Positions 36,565-44,756 of a stretch of DNA of 64,000 nucleotides are shown piece by piece. Location: assembly GCF_902859765.1 (NCBI RefSeq), contig NZ_CADIJV010000001.1:186001-250000 (forward strand), in the 5' to 3' direction. The notes below the pieces were generated by a model that was not told the DNA's origin, did not search any database, and was given only the letters and a program-made list of their open reading frames with translations. The position numbers and the translations under genes are program-made. The stretch is from Achromobacter pulmonis. Lineage in GTDB: Bacteria; Pseudomonadota; Gammaproteobacteria; Burkholderiales; Burkholderiaceae_B. The number at the start of each line of letters is the position of its first letter. The stretch's first letter is position 1.

Positions 36565-36614
36565 AACTCATTCTGTAGCACTGAAAAGAAGGCTCCTTCC
36601 CGGGCCCACCGATC

Positions 36615-37742
36615 ATGGCAAAACGCGACTATTACGACATCCTGGGCGTGGCGAAAAACGCTTCGGATGACGAACTCAAGAAGGCCTATCGAAAGCTGGC
36701 CATGAAATACCATCCGGACCGCAATCCGGACAGCAAAGAAGCCGAAGAGAAGTTCAAGGAAGCCAAGGAAGCCTACGAGGTCCTGGGCGATGAACAGAAG
36801 CGCGCCGCATACGACCGCTACGGCCACGCGGGCGTCGACCCCAACGCCGCCGGCATGGGCGGTGGCATGGGCGGCGGTTTCGCCGATGCGTTCGGCGACA
36901 TTTTTGGCGAGATATTCGGCGGCGGCGGTGGCCGTCGCGGGGGCGGCGGCCCGCAGGTGTACCGCGGCGCCGATCTCAAATATGCGCTGGAAATCACGCT
37001 GGAGCAGGCGGCCGCCGGCTTCGACACCGAGATCCGCGTCCCCAGCTGGGAACACTGCGACACCTGCCACGGGTCCGGCGCCAAACCCGGCACCTCGCCC
37101 AAGACCTGCCGCACCTGCGGCGGTTCCGGCGCGGTGCGCATGCAGCAGGGCTTCTTCAGCGTCCAGCAGACCTGCCCGACCTGCCATGGCAATGGCAAGG
37201 AAATCACCGATCCCTGCACGGCCTGCGATGGCGTCGGCCGCATCCGCCGCAACAAGACCCTGCAGGTCAAGATTCCGGCCGGCATCGATGACGGCATGCG
37301 CATCCGCTCCAGCGGCAACGGCGAACCGGGCATCAATGGCGGTCCGCCGGGCGATCTGTATGTGGAAATCCACATCAAGCAGCACAAGATCTTCCAGCGC
37401 GATGGCGATGACCTGCACTGCGAGCTGACCATCCCGTTCACCACGGCGGCGCTGGGCGGCGAGCTGCAGGTGCCGACGCTGGGCGGCAAGGCCGAGATCT
37501 CGATTCCCGAGGGCACGCAGTCGGGCAAGACCTTCCGCCTGCGCGGCAAGGGCATCCGCGGCGTGCGCGGCAGCTACCCGGGCGACCTGTACTGCCATGT
37601 GGTGGTCGAGACGCCGGTGCGCCTGAGCGACGACCAGAAGCACATCCTGCGCCAGTTCGAGGCCTCGCTGAACGACGGGGGCGACCGCCACTCGCCGCAA
37701 AGCAAGTCGTGGACCGATCGCGTCAAGGAGTTCTTCAGCTGA
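36615..37742 (+). CDS. dnaJ: Co-chaperone DnaJ (Hsp40)
   Basis: This protein of 375 residues stimulates DnaK ATPase. The J domain has [20 protein letters not shown] and the HPD motif in [10 protein letters not shown] Gly-rich linker covers ~residues 78-118. Four zinc-binding repeats follow: [24 protein letters not shown] and CTACDGVG. The C-terminal substrate domain includes [15 protein letters not shown]. Length is typical. No clear Shine-Dalgarno precedes ATG 36615. Confidence 0.98.
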   Translation: MAKRDYYDILGVAKNASDDELKKAYRKLAMKYHPDRNPDSKEAEEKFKEAKEAYEVLGDEQKRAAYDRYGHAGVDPNAAGMGGGMGGGFADAFGDIFGEIFGGGGGRRGGGGPQVYRGADLKYALEITLEQAAAGFDTEIRVPSWEHCDTCHGSGAKPGTSPKTCRTCGGSGAVRMQQGFFSVQQTCPTCHGNGKEITDPCTACDGVGRIRRNKTLQVKIPAGIDDGMRIRSSGNGEPGINGGPPGDLYVEIHIKQHKIFQRDGDDLHCELTIPFTTAALGGELQVPTLGGKAEISIPEGTQSGKTFRLRGKGIRGVRGSYPGDLYCHVVVETPVRLSDDQKHILRQFEASLNDGGDRHSPQSKSWTDRVKEFFS

Positions 37743-37780
37743 ATCGCATGAGCTGATCGCCGCCCCGCGAGGCGCATCAC

Positions 37781-37814
37781 GGCCCAGCATCCGGAGACTT
37801 CCGGGTGCTGGGCC
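37781..37814 (+). terminator. Long hairpin downstream of dnaJ
   Basis: GGCCCAGCATCCGG and CCGGGTGCTGGGCC form a 14-base stem with one mismatch region and a six-base loop, followed by GTTGTCCTT. It probably terminates the heat-shock operon. Confidence 0.7.
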
Positions 37815-37842
37815 GTTGTCCTTGGGCGTTCCTGCGCCGGGC

Positions 37843-37871
37843 AAAAAAAACCGCGGCTTGCGCCGCGGTTT
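37843..37871 (-). terminator. Intrinsic terminator of the DUF4148 gene
   Basis: On the minus strand AACCGCGGCG, CAA loop and GCCGCGGTT are followed by TTTTTTTT. Confidence 0.85.
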
Positions 37872-37878
37872 CACTGCA

Positions 37879-37953
37879 GGTACTGCTACTTCAGACTTCG
37901 TACTGCTACTTCAGGTACTGCCACTTCATACTGCTACTGCGGGTACTGCTACA
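37879..37953. repeat. Cluster of five GGTACTGCTACTTCA-type repeats
   Basis: Degenerate units of about 14-21 bases share TACTGCTAC (or TACTGCCAC). Unit starts are near 37879, 37900, 37914, 37929 and 37942. On the minus strand they read GTAGCAGTA and would lie in the 3' untranslated part of the DUF4148 transcript, before its terminator. Confidence 0.7.
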
Positions 37954-38062
37954 ACAACCGCGTGGTGCGGCCTTATCCACGCGCCTGTTTTGCCGCTGTG
38001 GCCGAAAAAACCGACCCCGGGCCACGATGCCGCCCGAGGCCGGCCGGGCTACAGCAAGCAGC

Positions 38063-38452
38063 TCACCGGGTGATCGGGGGATACTCGAGTTCGCCGAAGG
38101 TGTATTGGCCGCTGGCCTTGGCCTGGGCCAGTTCCTGCTGGACTTCAGCGCGCGACTTGGCGCTGGCCGGAGCCGCGGCGACGGGCGGGTAGTCCAGTTC
38201 GCCGAAGGTGTATTCGCCGCTGGCCTTGGCCTGTTGCAGCTGGGCTTGCACGTCCTGCGAGCTCAGGCTGGTGGTCTGGGGCAGGGCGGGCGGGTAGTCC
38301 AGTTCGCCGAAGGTGTATTGACCGTTGATCTTGGCCTGTTGCAGTTCGGTCGCCACTTGGGCGCTCGACTTGGCTTGTTCGACACCGGCGGCCTGGGCGC
38401 CGGCTCCCGCCAGGGCTAGGGAAATCAGCAGGGTAGTCGTCAGGGTTTTCAT
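38063..38452 (-). CDS. Secreted DUF4148-type repeat protein
   Basis: This protein of 129 residues has a signal peptide (LTTTLLISLALAGAGAQA) and three internal repeats of the pattern QQAKxxGxYTFGELDYPP (near residues 38-55, 72-90 and 108-126; the third copy ends ELEYPP). This matches the short secreted DUF4148 proteins common in Burkholderiales. The function is unknown; periplasmic or surface location is inferred. Start ATG 38452 has a perfect GGAGGT six bases upstream. A terminator and a repeat cluster follow. Confidence 0.82.
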   Translation of the reverse strand: MKTLTTTLLISLALAGAGAQAAGVEQAKSSAQVATELQQAKINGQYTFGELDYPPALPQTTSLSSQDVQAQLQQAKASGEYTFGELDYPPVAAAPASAKSRAEVQQELAQAKASGQYTFGELEYPPITR

Positions 38453-38584
38453 AATGACCTCCAATATGTTGTGGGGCGGGGCCGCATCTGGCGGCTTGCC
38501 GTCGTGGTTCGTTGTTTGTTCCCGATGAATGAATTGTGCGCGGCATTTCACCTGGGATAAACCCGTATATCCTGAAAACATCTT

Positions 38585-38613
38585 TCCAAATAAGCATGCA
38601 ATAAAAATTTGGA
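38585..38613. promoter_or_regulatory. A+T-rich inverted repeat upstream of the DUF4148 gene
   Basis: TCCAAAT and ATTTGGA form seven-base arms around a 15-base A+T-rich centre, about 130 bases before the start. It stands out in this GC-rich sequence and may be a regulator site or an upstream promoter element. Confidence 0.35.
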
Positions 38614-38691
38614 TAAGAAATTTCCCCGTTTATGGCATGATCTTGGTGATGGTCGGCCCCTTTTTCTGTCGCCGGCATGCGCGGCAGGCGA

Positions 38692-38720
38692 AAAAAAACC
38701 CCTGCCGCAGCAGGGGTCGG
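38692..38720 (-). terminator. Intrinsic terminator of the M16 peptidase gene
   Basis: On the minus strand CCCCTGC, TGCG, GCAGGGG and then TTTTTTTT form a textbook terminator 23 bases after the stop. Confidence 0.9.
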
Positions 38721-38742
38721 AACAGCGGGAGGACGCGGCGCG

Positions 38743-41496
38743 TCAGGGCGCTTTTTTCTTGAAGTCACCGGCGACGGCGGTACTGAAGCCGTCGGGCCGC
38801 AGGTACTTGCGCAGCGCCGCGTTGACTGCCGCGGGCGTGAGCGCGCTGATCTTCCGGTCCATCTCGGCCGACCATTCGAAGCTGCGGCCGCGCTGCAGAT
38901 AGTCGAGCCACGTGCCTGCCAGCACGTCGTCCTGGGCGCGCGCCAGGTTGCGGTAGTTCAGCAACGCGGTGATGCCATCCGAGATTTCCTTATCGCTGAA
39001 ACCGTCCTTGAGCACGCGGGCGAGTTCTTCGCCGATGGCCTTTTCCAGGCGTTCGCGGTTCTGCGGCGCGTAGATGGCGTACATGGTCCAGCTGGCGCTG
39101 GGTTCGAACGACGAGACCGACAACGAGCTGCGCACGTTGTAGGACAGGCCTTCGGTTTCACGTACGCGGTTCCACAGGCGCGAGGTCTCCGAGGCGCCGA
39201 ACAGATAGTTGGCCAGGTACAGCGCCGGATAGTCGGCATCCGTGTCCTGCAGCTTCAGCGGCATGCGCGAGATGTAGAACGCATTGGCCTTGTCGGGCGT
39301 CTCGATGTCGAACTGCTTGGCCGGGATGTCGCGGTAGGGGTTGGCGACGCGGGTATAGGCGGGGGCGCGCTTCCAGCCGGCCAGGCCATCCGCAATGGCC
39401 TTTTCCACCGCGCCGGGCTCGAAATCTCCCACCGCGGTGTATTCGATCTTGCCCGCGCCGTAGAACTTGGCGTGGAACTTGGCCAGCGCCTCGCGGTTCA
39501 AGGCGCGGATGCCGGCCAGCGACTCCTCGAACGTCGGCACATAGCGCAGATCGTTGGCCGGCCACGGATTGTCCTGGCGAGCCAGGGCGCGCGCGGCCAG
39601 GGCCTGCGGTTCGGTCATGGCGTTCTGGATCGAGGTTTCGAGTTGGCGTTGGTATTCCTCGATCTGTTCCTTGGGGAAGTTGGCGTTGCGCACGATGTCC
39701 AGCGCCAGGCGGGTCAGCTCGGGCAGGTTCTCGCGCTTGGTGGACATGGCGATCTTGAGCGTAGTGCCGCCGCCGCTGAAGCCCAATTCGGCCTGCAACT
39801 GGTCCAGGCGGTCCTGGATGTCCTGACGCGACAGCTTGGCGGTGCCGCGCATCAGCAGGTCGGCCACGGCGCTGGCGTTGACGCGCTGGCCGAGCAGGTC
39901 TTTTTCGTTGCCGAACTGGATCAGCATCTGCGCCTGCACGCGGTTACCGCGGGTGGCCTTGGGCAGCAGGGCCAGTTGTACCGGGCCATTGGGCAGGTCG
40001 AGCGTCTTGCGCTGAGTCAGGCGGTCGATGTTCTGCGGCGAAGGGTCGAAGGCGGAGGCGGCCTTGAAATCGGGGTCTCCCTTGTAGTCCTTGAAGACCT
40101 CGGTGAGATCGGCGCGCTGCATCTGCGGCGTGCGCACCGGCTTGTCGGTGGGGATGTAGCGGCCTTCGATGCGGTTGCTCTGGATCAGGTAGGTGGTGGC
40201 GGCCTGCTGCACTTCGGCCAGCGTGGCCTTGCGAGCGCGGTCGCGCTGCAGGAAGAACAGGCGCCAGTCGCCGGCGGCGATGGCCTCGGACAGCGCCACG
40301 CCGACCTGTTCGGGATCGCTGTAGGTCTGCTCCCAGGAGGTCAGCCACTTGCTGCGGGCCCGGTCAAGCTCCTGCTGGGTGAAGGGCTTCTTGCCCAGGC
40401 TTTCCAGCGTGTTGGTCAGGGCCTTCATGGCGGCGTCCTGGTTCTTGCCCGGCGTCAATTGCGCCGCGAACATCGCCAGGCCCGGGTCCAGGTTCTCCAT
40501 GGTGAAACCGAACACGCCCGAGGCCAGCTTGGTCGGCACCAGCGCATGATAGAGGCGGCCCGACGGCGTATCGGCCAGGATGGTGGTGGCCAGGTCGAAA
40601 GGCACGAAGTCGGGGCTGCCGGCGGCGGGGATGTGGTACATCGCCGCGACCAGCGGCGTGCCGCCGGCGCGGCGCAGGGTGACGCTGCGCTCGCCGTCCT
40701 GGGCCGGCTCGATGGTGTATTCAGGCGGCAGCTTGCGGTCCGGCTTGGGCAGCTTACCCAGGGTGGCTTCGATGTCGGCCAGGGTGGCCTGCGGATCGAA
40801 CTTGCCGGCCACGATCAGCACCGCGTTGTCGGGCTGATAGTACTCGTGGTAGAAGGCGCGCAACTGGCCGATGTCGACGTTTTCGACGTCGGAACGGGCG
40901 CCGATGGTGTTCTTGCCGTAGCTGTGCCATTGGTAGGCGGCGGCCTGCATCTTCTGCATGAGGATGCGGAAGGGGCTGTTTTCGCCGCTTTCCATCTCGT
41001 TGCGCACCACGGTCATTTCGGAATCGAGGTCTTCCTTGGCGATCAGGGAGTTGACCATGGCATCGGCCTGCCAGCCAAGGTACCACTTGAGGGTGTCGGG
41101 GTTGGCGGCGAAGCTGGCGAAATAATTGGTGCGGTCGCTGGAGGTCGAGCCGTTGGCCTGCAGGCCGCGGCGCGAGAACTCGCCCATCGCATTGCGGGTG
41201 GTGGAGGTGCCCTTGAACAGCATGTGTTCAAGCAGGTGGGCCATGCCGGTCTGGCCGTAATTCTCGTTGCGCGAGCCGACCAGGTAGGTCATGTTGACCG
41301 TGGTCGACGGCTTGGATTCATCGGGCACCAGCAGGACCCGCAGGCCGTTACTGAGACGGTATTCGGTAATGCCTTCAATCGAGGCGGCCTCCGTGACGCC
41401 ATCCGGCAGGCTGGCGGCTCCGGCCTGGAAGGCCAGGAAGGATGTGAACAGCAGCGCGCCCAGAGGGCGCGGCAGCTTCGATATGGACAGGCGCAT
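38743..41496 (-). CDS. M16 family zinc metallopeptidase, two-domain secreted form
   Basis: This protein of 917 residues has a signal peptide (ALLFTSFLAFQAGAASLPDG) and two pitrilysin-type halves. The inverted zinc motif HxxEH is intact as HLLEH at residues 87-91, with RNEMESGENSPF supplying the downstream Glu. The second half (from ~500) is the inactive partner typical of the family, with RMPLKLQDTDADYPALYLAN and GLSYNVRSSLSV. It is probably periplasmic and degrades peptides. Length matches two-domain M16 proteins. It has its own terminator. Confidence 0.93.
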   Translation of the reverse strand: MRLSISKLPRPLGALLFTSFLAFQAGAASLPDGVTEAASIEGITEYRLSNGLRVLLVPDESKPSTTVNMTYLVGSRNENYGQTGMAHLLEHMLFKGTSTTRNAMGEFSRRGLQANGSTSSDRTNYFASFAANPDTLKWYLGWQADAMVNSLIAKEDLDSEMTVVRNEMESGENSPFRILMQKMQAAAYQWHSYGKNTIGARSDVENVDIGQLRAFYHEYYQPDNAVLIVAGKFDPQATLADIEATLGKLPKPDRKLPPEYTIEPAQDGERSVTLRRAGGTPLVAAMYHIPAAGSPDFVPFDLATTILADTPSGRLYHALVPTKLASGVFGFTMENLDPGLAMFAAQLTPGKNQDAAMKALTNTLESLGKKPFTQQELDRARSKWLTSWEQTYSDPEQVGVALSEAIAAGDWRLFFLQRDRARKATLAEVQQAATTYLIQSNRIEGRYIPTDKPVRTPQMQRADLTEVFKDYKGDPDFKAASAFDPSPQNIDRLTQRKTLDLPNGPVQLALLPKATRGNRVQAQMLIQFGNEKDLLGQRVNASAVADLLMRGTAKLSRQDIQDRLDQLQAELGFSGGGTTLKIAMSTKRENLPELTRLALDIVRNANFPKEQIEEYQRQLETSIQNAMTEPQALAARALARQDNPWPANDLRYVPTFEESLAGIRALNREALAKFHAKFYGAGKIEYTAVGDFEPGAVEKAIADGLAGWKRAPAYTRVANPYRDIPAKQFDIETPDKANAFYISRMPLKLQDTDADYPALYLANYLFGASETSRLWNRVRETEGLSYNVRSSLSVSSFEPSASWTMYAIYAPQNRERLEKAIGEELARVLKDGFSDKEISDGITALLNYRNLARAQDDVLAGTWLDYLQRGRSFEWSAEMDRKISALTPAAVNAALRKYLRPDGFSTAVAGDFKKKAP

Positions 41497-41607
41497 GGCG
41501 GACTATTCCTTTGGCATGGCAGAATCCGTTGGAGTGTATACGGTGTGAATGGTTCAGGGGCCCGCCCCTGGCGCACCGGCCTGTCGTTCCGTCTGGAAAA
41601 AACGCGC

Positions 41608-42207
41608 ATGTCGCTATCCCTTGAAATTGAGACTCCCCGCTTGGTGCTGCGGCAGTGGCTGGCGGCCGACCGCAAGCCGTTCGCGGCCATGAATACCGAT
41701 GCGCGCGTGACGCGTTACCTGTTGCCGCTGACCGCGCCGGAAAGCGACGCGCTGGCCGACCGGCTGGCCGCCGGCATCGATGAATACGGCTGGGGCTTCT
41801 GGGCTGTCGAGGCGCCGGGCGTCGCGCCGTTCATCGGGTTCGTCGGCATCAAGGCGCTGGCGCCGACGCTGCCGTTCGCGCCCGGCGTGGAAATCGGCTG
41901 GCGCCTGGCCGCGCCCTATTGGGGCAGGGGCTATGCCAGCGAAGCCGCGCAGGCCGCGCTGCGGGTGGGATTCGAGCAGGTCGGTCTTTCCGAGATCGTG
42001 GCGTTCACGGTTCCGGAGAACGAGCCGTCACGCGCGGTGATGCGGCGCCTGGGCATGCGCGAGGAAGCAGCGCGCTTCGCGCATCCGGCGGTGCCGGACG
42101 GCCATCCGTTGAAGACGCACGTGCTGTACCGGCTGGCGCGCGAGGCCTGGCATGCGCAGAAAAATAGTGACGCAGGCCCAGGCTCGGAGCCGTTTGCAGC
42201 GGCATAA
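41608..42207 (+). CDS. GNAT family acetyltransferase (RimJ/RimL type)
   Basis: This protein of 199 residues reads LEIETPRLVLRQWLAADRKP at the start, a RimJ/RimL pattern. IGWRLAAPYWGRGYASEAAQ followed by AALRVGFEQVG gives the acetyl-CoA motif, and ENEPSRAVMRRLGM is the third conserved block. It acetylates an amine, possibly a protein N-terminus or a small molecule. ATG 41608 is the start. It is divergent from the M16 peptidase gene. Confidence 0.88.
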   Translation: MSLSLEIETPRLVLRQWLAADRKPFAAMNTDARVTRYLLPLTAPESDALADRLAAGIDEYGWGFWAVEAPGVAPFIGFVGIKALAPTLPFAPGVEIGWRLAAPYWGRGYASEAAQAALRVGFEQVGLSEIVAFTVPENEPSRAVMRRLGMREEAARFAHPAVPDGHPLKTHVLYRLAREAWHAQKNSDAGPGSEPFAAA

Positions 42208-42500
42208 GTACCGGCAGCCCCTGTCATGCCGACGTGTTGCGGCGCAACATCCTGGCGTGGCGCGGCCGATTTGAGGTCGGGACGGGCGCGGGTGTAAGCT
42301 TTGCAGAACGTAGTTGCTGTTGTCGACGGGACGCGCGACAGCCGTCTACAGGTTTCCCGTCCAACGCCAGCCGCCGCCTCGCCGGGTCGCAGACCGGCCC
42401 CATGCCGGATCGCGTCCCCACCCCGCGGGCGACGACGGTGCTTGTTGTTCGCGCCTTCGCCGCCGGCATCCTGCCGGCGCATCTTTCGGAGGAACGACCC

Positions 42501-42881
42501 ATGCTGACCGAGATCGTCACGCGTGCCTTGTCCCAGTTGACCGGCAGCCCCATGAGCGGCGACCGCATCAAAGGACAATTCCAGTACGCCTATGCCAGTG
42601 ATGACGGCCAATTCGTGGCCATACTGACCCATGACATGACCACCTACGTGGTGGATCTGCGCGCGCAGCGCTACTTCGCGGAGTGCGGCGGTTCGCCGCG
42701 CGGCTTTGCCGGGCACGTGCTCGAAATGGAGGGCGCGCAGGCCCGCGAACATCCCTGGCCCGCGGCCAACGACCTGTTTGACCTGGACATGGACGCCGAC
42801 GAATTGTGCTGGCGCCAGTGCCCTGGCGTACGCGGCATGGCCGGGATCCCCCACCGATCAGTCGAGAGCCGCGCCGCCTGA
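42501..42881 (+). CDS. Conserved hypothetical protein (126 aa)
   Basis: This soluble protein of 126 residues has no signal peptide. It starts MLTEIVTRALSQLTGSPMSG and contains FQYAYASDDGQFVAILTHDM and TTYVVDLRAQRYFAE. I recognise no family. ATG 42501 has GGAGGA eight bases upstream, which makes the start solid. The preceding 293 bases hold no gene I can support. A strong terminator follows, so the gene is monocistronic or ends its operon. Confidence 0.65.
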   Translation: MLTEIVTRALSQLTGSPMSGDRIKGQFQYAYASDDGQFVAILTHDMTTYVVDLRAQRYFAECGGSPRGFAGHVLEMEGAQAREHPWPAANDLFDLDMDADELCWRQCPGVRGMAGIPHRSVESRAA

Positions 42882-42911
42882 GAGTGGCCAGAAGCGGCAG
42901 TCCCTTCACTG

Positions 42912-42938
42912 AACCGGCGATTACGCCGGTTTTTTTTG
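42912..42938 (+). terminator. Intrinsic terminator before the PAT-like gene
   Basis: AACCGGCG, ATTA, CGCCGGTTTTTTTT. It is a strong hairpin with T tract, 31 bases after the hypothetical gene. Confidence 0.88.
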
Positions 42939-42973
42939 TCGCGGCATTGCCGCGGATCGCTACAATCCGCGGC

Positions 42974-43531
42974 ATGACTACGCACGCTGACACGGGCGCC
43001 CCGCAGGGCGCCATCCTGGTCGATTGCACGCACGAGCGCCACGCGGACCAGATTCTGGCCATTTTCAACGAGGCCATCCTCACCTCGACCGCGTTGTATG
43101 ACTACAAGCCGCGGCCGCGCGAGGCGATGCAGGGCTGGTTCCAGGCCAAGGCCGGTGGCGGATTCCCGGTGGTGGGTTTCGAAAACGCGGCGGGCGAGTT
43201 GATGGCATTCGCCAGCTATGGCACGTTCCGCGCCTGGCCTGCCTACAAGTATTCGGTCGAGCATTCCGTCTATGTCGACGGCCGTTTTCGCGGGCAGGGA
43301 TTGGGCGAGGCATTGATGCGCGTGCTGATCGGGCGCGCCCGCGCCAACCAGGTGCATGTGATGATCGGCGGTATCGACGCGGCCAACCAGGGCAGTATAC
43401 GGCTGCATGAGAAGCTGGGTTTCGTGCACGCCGGCACCATTCGCGAGGCCGGTTTCAAGTTCGGCCGCTGGCTCGACCTGGCGTTCTATCAGCTGACGCT
43501 GGACACGCCGGCGCAGCCGGTGGATGGCTGA
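42974..43531 (+). CDS. Phosphinothricin acetyltransferase-like GNAT
   Basis: This protein of 185 residues matches the Pat/Bar subgroup of GNAT enzymes. ADQILAIFNEAILTSTALYD is the substrate side, EHSVYVDGRFRGQGLGEALM the acetyl-CoA motif, and GGIDAANQGSIRLHEKLGFV with HAGTIREAGFKFGRWLDLAF the C-terminal block. Family members acetylate phosphinothricin or methionine sulfone/sulfoximine; the natural substrate is not fixed. Start ATG 42974. It is convergent with the VWA gene. Confidence 0.88.
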   Translation: MTTHADTGAPQGAILVDCTHERHADQILAIFNEAILTSTALYDYKPRPREAMQGWFQAKAGGGFPVVGFENAAGELMAFASYGTFRAWPAYKYSVEHSVYVDGRFRGQGLGEALMRVLIGRARANQVHVMIGGIDAANQGSIRLHEKLGFVHAGTIREAGFKFGRWLDLAFYQLTLDTPAQPVDG

Positions 43532-43561
43532 GGCGCGACACCGCGGCGAGCGGCCGGCAGG

Positions 43562-44734
43562 TTACTTGGACAGCACCCGCATCGCCTGCTCCAGCCCCGC
43601 GACCGTCACCGGGTACATGCGGTCCTGCATGATGTCGCGCATCAGCGCGATGGACTGGCGGTACTGCCACGACGCGGTGGGCTCGGGATTGAGCCACACG
43701 GACTTGGGCCAGGCGTCCAGCAGCCGGCGCATCCACTGCGCGCCGGGTTCCTTGTTGTAGTGCTCGACCGAGCCGCCCGGCTGCAGGATCTCGTAGGGGC
43801 TCATGGTGGCATCGCCGACAATGATCAGGCGCCAGTCGGGGTTGTATTTACGCAGCACGTCCCAGGTGTCGAAGCGTTCGTTCTGACGCCGCCGGTTGCT
43901 CTGCCACAGGCTCTCGTAGGGGCAATTGTGGAAGTAGTAGACCTCGAGGTTGCGGAACTCGCTGCGCGCCGCGGAGAACAGTTCCTCGACGCGGCCGATG
44001 TGGTCGTCCATGCTGCCGCCGACGTCCAGCAGCATCAGCACCTTGACCGTGTTGTGGCGCTCCGGGACCATGCGCAGGTCCAGGTGGCCGGCGTTGCGCG
44101 CGGTGCTGGCGATGGTGTCGTCCAGGTCCAGCTCGAGTTCGGCACCTTCGCGCGCGAAGCGCCGCAGGCGACGCAGCGCGATCTTGAAGTTGCGCGTGCC
44201 GAGTTCGACCTGGTCGTCGTAGTCCTTGAACTGGCGCATGTCCCAGACCTTGACCGCGCTGCGGTTGCCGGCCGACTGGCCGCCGACGCGGATGCCTTCG
44301 GGGTGGTAGCCGCCGTTGCCGAAGGGCGAGGTGCCGCCGGTGCCGATCCATTTGCTGCCGCCGGCGTGGCGCTCCTTCTGCTCTTCCATGCGCTCCTTGA
44401 AGAGCGCCATCAGCTTGTCCCAGCCGTGCTTCTCGATGGCGGCTTTTTCTTCCGGCGTCAGGCTTTTCTCGAACTGCTTGATGAGCCAGTCCAGCGGGAT
44501 GTCCTTGCCGGCCGGCAGCGCCGCCTCGATGCCCTTGTAGTAGGCGCCGAAGGCCTTGTCATAGCGGTCGTAGAGCGATTCGTCCTTGACCAGCGCAGTG
44601 CGCGCCAGGAAGTAGAAGTCGTCCAGCGTGGGCGTCATCAGGTCCTGGCGCAGCGCGTCCACCAGTGTCAGGTATTCCTGCACCGAAACCGGCAGTTTGT
44701 GGGCCCGCAAGTGGTAGAAAAAGTCGATCAGCAT
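43562..44734 (-). CDS. VWA domain protein (CoxE/YehP-like) paired with MoxR ATPase
   Basis: This protein of 390 residues has the CoxE-type von Willebrand A domain. The metal site reads LLDVGGSMDDHIGRVEELFS (D-x-G-x-S instead of D-x-S-x-S), with IVGDATMSPYEILQPGGSVE and SVWLNPEPTASWQYRQSIAL near the C-terminus. The N-terminal region LIDFFYHLRAHKLPVSVQEY is conserved in this family. MoxR-VWA pairs act in protein complex maturation or metal cofactor insertion. The MoxR gene lies 22 bases upstream. The client is unknown. Confidence 0.88.
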   Translation of the reverse strand: MLIDFFYHLRAHKLPVSVQEYLTLVDALRQDLMTPTLDDFYFLARTALVKDESLYDRYDKAFGAYYKGIEAALPAGKDIPLDWLIKQFEKSLTPEEKAAIEKHGWDKLMALFKERMEEQKERHAGGSKWIGTGGTSPFGNGGYHPEGIRVGGQSAGNRSAVKVWDMRQFKDYDDQVELGTRNFKIALRRLRRFAREGAELELDLDDTIASTARNAGHLDLRMVPERHNTVKVLMLLDVGGSMDDHIGRVEELFSAARSEFRNLEVYYFHNCPYESLWQSNRRRQNERFDTWDVLRKYNPDWRLIIVGDATMSPYEILQPGGSVEHYNKEPGAQWMRRLLDAWPKSVWLNPEPTASWQYRQSIALMRDIMQDRMYPVTVAGLEQAMRVLSK

Positions 44735-44756
44735 GGCGGCCGCCGTTGGGGGCGCG

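Larger units (their letters stand above)
37743..38062. other. Intergenic region between dnaJ and DUF4148 gene
   Basis: No supported ORF is present. It contains a hairpin ending dnaJ (37781-37814), a terminator for the opposite gene (37843-37871), a cluster of TACTGCTAC repeats (37879-37953) and unremarkable GC-rich DNA to 38062. Confidence 0.6.

Noticed and set aside
38677-41500. Very long plus-strand ORF opposite the M16 peptidase, joined in frame to the GNAT at 41608
   Set aside because: It is the antisense frame of a well-supported peptidase gene in GC-rich DNA, where stop codons are rare; its residues are Gly/Arg/Leu-rich with no domain pattern.
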